A stretch of DNA of 10,983 nucleotides from Bacteroidales bacterium. GTDB lineage: Bacteria; Bacteroidota; Bacteroidia; Bacteroidales; JALTDM01. The position numbers were made by a program, and so were the translations under genes. The notes under the pieces were generated by a model that searched no databases, was not told the origin of the DNA, and worked only from the letters and a program-made list of their open reading frames with translations. Position 1 is the first letter of the stretch. Every line of letters starts with the position of its first letter. This document shows positions 6,965-10,983 of the stretch, in pieces. The stretch spans positions 1 through 10,983 of the forward strand of contig JALTDM010000102.1 of the NCBI GenBank assembly GCA_027074135.1, written 5' to 3'.

Positions 6965-7668
6965 TGATCTTTATATTTGTAATCTTTTATTATCCTGACT
7001 TCTATACGCCTGTTTTTTGCCCTGCCTTCGGGTGTATCATTTGTAGCAATAGGCTCAGTATCTCCGTATCCTTTGGCTACAATTCTCTTTGCACTTATGC
7101 CTTTTTTAACCAAATAATTTTTTACCGCTTCGGCTCTTAATTGTGACAATTTAAGATTATGTTCTTTACTGCCGGTGTTATCGGTATGACCTGCTATCTC
7201 TATTTCCATACCTTTTTTCAACTTCATAAGTTCAACCAACTCATCCAACTGCTTGTATGACTCAGGCTTAATTGTAGCTTTGTCAACATCAAAATACACA
7301 TTATTAAGAGTAAACACTTTGGAAGGTTCATATTTCATATGCAAATCCAAAGTAAATCTCCCCGGTTTATTCGGCACTTCAAATTGAGTATAATCAACTG
7401 CCTCACTTAATTCTTTGTACTTGATTTTATAAATATCACCTTTGGGCAAAAGGATTTGAGCTTTACCTTGTTGGTTGGTTACTACAGAATATTCTTTGCC
7501 TGATTTTGTTGCCCTGAAGATTACAGTTTCACCGGCAAGTGGATTCATATCAAAGTCTGTAACCAAAACATTTAATAATGCCTTGCTTTCCGTAGGCATT
7601 AATTTTTGAGATTTAACCAAAGGGGAGATAAAAACGAATATCGCTATTAAAAACATAAACCTTTTCAT
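6961..7668 (-). CDS. OmpA-like peptidoglycan-binding envelope protein
   Basis: This is a 235-residue exported protein. A signal peptide (about 1-20, ending V-K-S-Q) has no lipobox cysteine, so it is not an evident lipoprotein. Residues about 28-112 form a beta-rich domain resembling carboxypeptidase-regulatory-like/Ig-like repeats (D-M-N-P-L-A-G-E-T-V near 40-49, T-N-Q-Q-G-K-A near 64-70). Residues about 118-228 are an OmpA C-terminal domain: N-V-Y-F-D-V-D-K-A-T-I at 123-133, G-H-T-D-N-T-G at 160-166, L-S-Q-L-R-A at 174-179, and N-R-R-I-E-V at 219-224. Asp163 and Arg178 have the 15-residue spacing of the pair that grips the diaminopimelate of peptidoglycan in OmpA. There is no barrel, so it is probably periplasmic and tethered to the wall through this domain. 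It lies 52 bp behind the heptose kinase and overlaps trmD by 4 bp. Confidence 0.9.
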   Translation of the reverse strand: MKRFMFLIAIFVFISPLVKSQKLMPTESKALLNVLVTDFDMNPLAGETVIFRATKSGKEYSVVTNQQGKAQILLPKGDIYKIKYKELSEAVDYTQFEVPNKPGRFTLDLHMKYEPSKVFTLNNVYFDVDKATIKPESYKQLDELVELMKLKKGMEIEIAGHTDNTGSKEHNLKLSQLRAEAVKNYLVKKGISAKRIVAKGYGDTEPIATNDTPEGRAKNRRIEVRIIKDYKYKDQ

Positions 7669-7699
7669 AACTTTTTATTTTTTTGTTTTTGCTAATTTA

Positions 7700-7707
7700 C
7701 AAAATTC
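7700..7707 (-). promoter_or_regulatory. Weak candidate -7 box (GAATTTTG) for the OmpA-like/trmD pair
   Basis: The minus strand reads GAATTTTG, one mismatch from TAnnTTTG, and continues TAAATTAGCAAAAA. The continuation is close to the one after the better box in front of the heptose kinase gene (TTTGTAATTAGAAAA), which is the main reason to list it. It lies about 32 bases before the ATG at 7668. No -33 box is clear. Confidence 0.25.
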
Positions 7708-7720
7708 ACTCCATTATTTA

Positions 7721-8713
7721 TTAAATTCTTTCTACAACTTCATCGTAAAGTTCCGTTTTGTCAACAGGTACCACACCGACTTTTTCACAAACCAATCCGC
7801 CTGCCAAATTTGCTATGTAAATTGCATCTTCAAGTTTGCAACCCGCAGTCAGACAAAGAGTAAGCATACTTATAACCGTATCGCCTGCGCCTGAAACATC
7901 GGCAATACTTCTTTTTTCGGCAGGAAAGAATTTATAATCACCTGTTTTCGCCATTCCGAAAATCCCGTATTCCGAAAGAGTTACAACCAAATTTTCAAAA
8001 CCTTTTTCTTGCAAAAACGATTTGGCGGTTTCCACAAACTTTTCTTTTTCGGCAGGATGAATTTCTACATTAAGTCCTTCTTTTATTTCTTTAAGGTTAG
8101 GCTTAAAAAGTGTTACATCGTGATAATGCAAAAAATTTCTTTTTTTCGGGTCAACTGTGGTAATTACACCGTGTTGATTAGCCAATTCTATAATCCTGTC
8201 TATGGTTTCTTTAGTTAAAACACCCTTGTCGTAATCTTCAAACACAATGGCATCTACACCTTCTTCAATAAAATTTTCGACAACATTTACCAATGTCTCC
8301 GAATCGTTAAATACGGCATCATATATATCTTCTTCGTCTATGCGAAGTAATTGCTGACTGCTGCTTATAATTCGTGTTTTTACAGTTGTGCATCTGTTAT
8401 TTGAAGTAATTATGCCGTTGTCTGTCATTTCGTTTTCCGCCAACAAATTCCTAAAAATCTTTCCTGCATCATCATCACCTATTATCGAGCAGATAATTGG
8501 AACGGATCCAAGACTTTTCAAGTTTTTTGCAACATTTGCCGAACCGCCCAAACGGTATTCCTTTTTATCTACCGACACTACAGGCACGGGAGCTTCAGGT
8601 GAAATACGGGTTACACTTCCCCATACATAAGCATCTGCCATAACATCTCCCACCACTAATATCTTTTTCCCTGAAAACGACTCAAAAACACGGTTTAATA
8701 AAAATCTGTCCAT
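7721..8713 (-). CDS. rfaE1: D-glycero-beta-D-manno-heptose-7-phosphate kinase (HldA/RfaE domain I)
   Basis: This cytosolic PfkB-family sugar kinase phosphorylates D-glycero-beta-D-manno-heptose 7-phosphate to the 1,7-bisphosphate, a step towards the ADP-heptose used in LPS core. The 330 residues correspond to domain I of HldE alone. Family marks are G-D-V-M-A-D-A-Y at 22-29, then the R-I-S-P-E-A-P-V-P-V-V segment at 36-46 that is characteristic of RfaE. G-G-S-A-N-V-A at 56-62 is PfkB signature 1, K-P-N-L-K-E is at 204-209, and D-V-S-G-A-G-D at 272-278 is signature 2, with Asp278 the expected catalytic base. The adenylyltransferase domain (RfaE2) is absent and must be encoded elsewhere. The gene starts 31 bp behind the GT39 stop and has a good -7 box in that gap. 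Other PfkB sugars are possible but the S-P-E-A-P-V-P motif argues against them. Confidence 0.92.
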   Translation of the reverse strand: MDRFLLNRVFESFSGKKILVVGDVMADAYVWGSVTRISPEAPVPVVSVDKKEYRLGGSANVAKNLKSLGSVPIICSIIGDDDAGKIFRNLLAENEMTDNGIITSNNRCTTVKTRIISSSQQLLRIDEEDIYDAVFNDSETLVNVVENFIEEGVDAIVFEDYDKGVLTKETIDRIIELANQHGVITTVDPKKRNFLHYHDVTLFKPNLKEIKEGLNVEIHPAEKEKFVETAKSFLQEKGFENLVVTLSEYGIFGMAKTGDYKFFPAEKRSIADVSGAGDTVISMLTLCLTAGCKLEDAIYIANLAGGLVCEKVGVVPVDKTELYDEVVERI

Positions 8714-8733
8714 TTCTTTTATTTTTCTAATTA

Positions 8734-8741
8734 CAAAGGTA
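8734..8741 (-). promoter_or_regulatory. Candidate -7 box (TACCTTTG) for the heptose kinase gene
   Basis: The minus strand reads TACCTTTG followed by TAATTAG, an exact match to TAnnTTTG, just after the GT39 stop codon (8745-8747). Transcription would begin near 8728, giving a leader of about 15 bases. Upstream, TTGCAG at 8761-8766 could be a degenerate -33 box about 22 bases away. This suggests the kinase can be transcribed apart from the two upstream genes. Confidence 0.5.
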
Positions 8742-8744
8742 TTT

Positions 8745-10409
8745 TTATTTTTTAGAATTTCTGCAATCTACTTTATAGGCAATAAAACCACCTTTTGAAT
8801 AAACTTTTTGCAAGAGTGATTTGTACCTGCTTTCTACTTCCTTTGCCGATTTTGCCTTAATCACAATGTATTTATCGTGCGAGTCTTTTTTCATCTCTTT
8901 TCCACACCTCAAAATTTCTGCTGCCGAAAGTGGTTTCAAATATGGCGGCTTGCGGGTATAAAACAAATGTGCATAACTCTTGAATCCCAACGGATATACA
9001 TAAACATCTTTTCCCAGCTTTGATTCATAGAAGTTAATAATTGAACCCTGCGAGTATTTTTCCACACGAGGAACAATATAAGATACCGCTTCACCTATAA
9101 CAAAAGCAGAAAGAAAAACCGTCAACACAAAAGAATAATTTTTCTTTTTAACCAAAACCATTGTCGCCAAAATACCAAGAATTAAAAAAATTCCTAAAAA
9201 ATAAAGAATACTTCCCCAATCAACCGAAACAGTCTTAAGTGCTTCTTTTGCAAATTCGTCTTTTATATAAGGAATTATTTTCTGCTTGTATTTTTCCACC
9301 ATAGGCAATGTTGCAATACCAACACTCCACAACGCGGCAATAACAATGGTAAAAATACGGTACCATTTTGCTTTGCGATATTCTTCATCGGTCATTTTGT
9401 AGAATGCAAGTGCCGTAAAGAATGCCAGAGGATAATAAGTCATTGACGAATAGTGAATTATTTTGGTCTTTACTATTGAAAAAAGAATTATCACAACCCA
9501 AAACAAAACTATCATCCAATTGTACGCTACCAGTTGAGTTCTTTCAAGTTTTTTCTTTATTGACTTAGTCATTCCTTTTATGGCAAACAGTGAAAACGGA
9601 AAGAAACCTATAAGCAGTACTACAAAATGATAAAAAAACGGACCGCCATGCCCTGCATCTCGCGTAGAAAACAACCTTATTTGATAATTTATGAAATCAA
9701 CAATCACATCTTCCTTGCCTTGCAATACAAGAATCAAAAACCAAGTGCCACCGAAAATAATTACTAACACGCCGTACAATAAAATTTCTTTGAATGAAAT
9801 AATATTCTTGATACCGTGATAAAACAACAAAACAAACAAATAAGTAAGTCCGAGGATGAGCAGTCCGACAGGACCTTTGGTTAGTACAGCCATAGAAATG
9901 AAAAGTGCGGAAAGAATAATGTTTTTTGTCCTGCCTATCCTATCTATATACAAAAGCATCAAAAAATAAATACCCAAGTAAATGAACAAATTAAACCACG
10001 GATCAATTATTCCCGACTTGAAATAAATAAACGGCAACCAAGCACCGAAATAAGACAAAGCATAAAAAATACCGAATTTTTCGTCTATCATCTTTTTGCC
10101 TGTAAAAAACAATATAACAAGCACCAAAGCACCTACCACAGCATTCGGCAGTCTTGCAGCAAACTCATTTACACCGAAAACTTTCATAGACAAAACTTGC
10201 AACCAAAAGAACAAAGGTGGTTTTTCCCAAAAAGGTTTATAATCAATCTGAACAGTAGTGAAATTTCCTGTTTCAATCATTTCTCGCGAACATTCCGCAA
10301 AATTTATTTCATCCCAGTCAAATAAATGTACAACACCTAAATTTGGAATAAATGCGATAAGTCCGAGTAAAAACAAAAATATCGCTAATTTACTACCGTT
10401 ATTTTTCAT
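8745..10409 (-). CDS. GT39/ArnT-like polyprenyl-phosphate glycosyltransferase
   Basis: This 554-residue inner-membrane protein has about 12 hydrophobic segments and a soluble C-terminal part (about 446-554). The first periplasmic loop holds the family's catalytic region: D-W-D-E-I at 31-35, A-E-C-S-R-E-M at 38-44 and K-P-F-W-E-K-P-P at 58-65. Further marks are a T-K-G-P motif at 177-180, G-H-G-G-P-F-F-Y at 253-260, and K-T-K-I-I-H-Y near 314, a motif that precedes a membrane helix in ArnT/GT39 enzymes. Such enzymes move a sugar from an undecaprenyl-phosphate carrier to lipid A or a protein on the periplasmic side; the sugar and acceptor cannot be read from the sequence. Its ATG lies inside the PAP2 gene (11-bp overlap), and a GTAAAGG sequence about nine bases upstream is the only Shine-Dalgarno-like site noticed here. 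Lipid A modification or O-mannosylation are both possible. Confidence 0.88.
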   Translation of the reverse strand: MKNNGSKLAIFLFLLGLIAFIPNLGVVHLFDWDEINFAECSREMIETGNFTTVQIDYKPFWEKPPLFFWLQVLSMKVFGVNEFAARLPNAVVGALVLVILFFTGKKMIDEKFGIFYALSYFGAWLPFIYFKSGIIDPWFNLFIYLGIYFLMLLYIDRIGRTKNIILSALFISMAVLTKGPVGLLILGLTYLFVLLFYHGIKNIISFKEILLYGVLVIIFGGTWFLILVLQGKEDVIVDFINYQIRLFSTRDAGHGGPFFYHFVVLLIGFFPFSLFAIKGMTKSIKKKLERTQLVAYNWMIVLFWVVIILFSIVKTKIIHYSSMTYYPLAFFTALAFYKMTDEEYRKAKWYRIFTIVIAALWSVGIATLPMVEKYKQKIIPYIKDEFAKEALKTVSVDWGSILYFLGIFLILGILATMVLVKKKNYSFVLTVFLSAFVIGEAVSYIVPRVEKYSQGSIINFYESKLGKDVYVYPLGFKSYAHLFYTRKPPYLKPLSAAEILRCGKEMKKDSHDKYIVIKAKSAKEVESRYKSLLQKVYSKGGFIAYKVDCRNSKK

Positions 10410-10983
10410 TTGTACGAACCTTTACAAAAAAGAAATAATACATAATTATAGCAAAAACCACCCCAACGATTGAACCAAAATACACATCAACTAAAAAATG
10501 TTGAGACAGATATATCCTGGAATAACCTACTAACAAAGCAAAAATTAAAAACAAAAGTTTAAGCCTTTTTTTCTTAAAATAAAATACCAAAACACTAAAC
10601 ATTGCAAATGAAGTAGCAGTATGTCCTGATGGGAAACTATACATTTTATTCATCAACACACCTTTAACTAAATAAAGATGATCAATTACAGCAGACGGAC
10701 GCATTACTTCAGGAAACACAAAATGTTTTATAAGTTGCACCGTGACACCAGCAAATAGTGCAGACAAGCCGATTGTCCAAGCCAGCCGTTTGTCAAAAAA
10801 ATAAATTATGACTGCAATTGTAAAAATAGTAACACCATTGCCGATTTCGGTACAATAGCGGAAAAAATAATCGCAACAAACAGAGTGAAAAGAATTGAAC
10901 CATAAATGAATATTTACTTTGGATAAATTCAATAAAAAAATAGCACCTATAAAATACAATACAGATAACAGAATGAAAAAAAT
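10399..10983 (-). CDS. PAP2-family membrane lipid phosphatase (5' end outside window)
   Basis: PAP2 enzymes hydrolyse phosphate from lipids such as undecaprenyl diphosphate, phosphatidylglycerol phosphate or lipid A at the outer face of the inner membrane. The frame is open through the window edge (194 codons visible). The first internal start candidate, a TTG at 10957-10959, lies within a hydrophobic helix, so the true start is probably just beyond the edge. Numbering from that TTG, the active site is K78 to R87-P88, P-S-G-H at 110-113, and S-R followed by five residues, His154, three residues and Asp158. The spacing in the first motif is K-x8-R-P, where K-x6-R-P is usual. Five or six membrane segments are visible. 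The 11-bp overlap with the GT39 gene implies cotranslation and a shared role in lipid-linked sugar or lipid A chemistry. Which lipid is cleaved is not determinable here. Confidence 0.9.
   Translation of the reverse strand: MFFILLSVLYFIGAIFLLNLSKVNIHLWFNSFHSVCCDYFFRYCTEIGNGVTIFTIAVIIYFFDKRLAWTIGLSALFAGVTVQLIKHFVFPEVMRPSAVIDHLYLVKGVLMNKMYSFPSGHTATSFAMFSVLVFYFKKKRLKLLFLIFALLVGYSRIYLSQHFLVDVYFGSIVGVVFAIIMYYFFFVKVRTNEK

Noticed and set aside
1053..8630. Several plus-strand frames of 60-86 codons within the minus-strand genes
   Set aside because: They lie wholly inside well-supported genes on the other strand, have no recognisable domains, and are expected shadows of AT-rich coding sequence.
10258..10473. 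Plus-strand frame of 71 codons across the GT39/PAP2 overlap
   Set aside because: It covers the conserved N-terminal region of the GT39 enzyme and the PAP2 C-terminus and shows no family features of its own.

Overview
The window is AT-rich DNA from a member of the Bacteroidota. The main evidence is a protein ending in a type IX secretion (T9SS) type A sorting domain, a TonB-dependent receptor paired with a DUF5689 lipoprotein, promoter elements resembling the Bacteroidota -7 box TAnnTTTG, and start codons in an A-rich context without Shine-Dalgarno sequences. I cannot name a genus. Every convincing gene lies on the minus strand, so transcription runs from right to left.

Right part (about 10983 to 6290) is an envelope and housekeeping cluster. 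It opens with a PAP2-family lipid phosphatase cut by the window edge. This overlaps by 11 bp a polytopic GT39/ArnT-like glycosyltransferase that should use a polyprenyl-phosphate sugar donor. Next come a PfkB-type D-glycero-beta-D-manno-heptose-7-phosphate kinase (rfaE1/hldA), an OmpA-like peptidoglycan-binding protein, and trmD. The ompA-like and trmD genes overlap by 4 bp (ATGA). Three of these genes concern lipid-linked sugars or LPS-core heptose and one concerns cell-wall anchoring. trmD is the odd member, sitting away from its usual rpsP-rimM-rplS partners.

Middle (6209 to 5281) is a single small outer-membrane beta-barrel protein with a candidate promoter in front and a strong intrinsic terminator behind.

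Left part (5266 to 66) is a self-contained operon. A candidate -7 box is followed by a TonB-dependent receptor, a surface lipoprotein (DUF5689 plus choice-of-anchor-J domain), and a T9SS-secreted protein with a jelly-roll-like and an OB-like domain. A GC-rich terminator closes it. The three products look like one outer-membrane uptake or processing system with an unknown substrate. The OB-like domain resembles those in front of the catalytic domain in secreted nucleases, but no catalytic domain is present here. A new minus-strand gene seems to start in the last 18 bases.

The least described part of the window is the TonB/DUF5689/T9SS operon. No CRISPR array, tRNA, rRNA, phage or insertion element was seen. 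No gap between genes reaches 300 bases.
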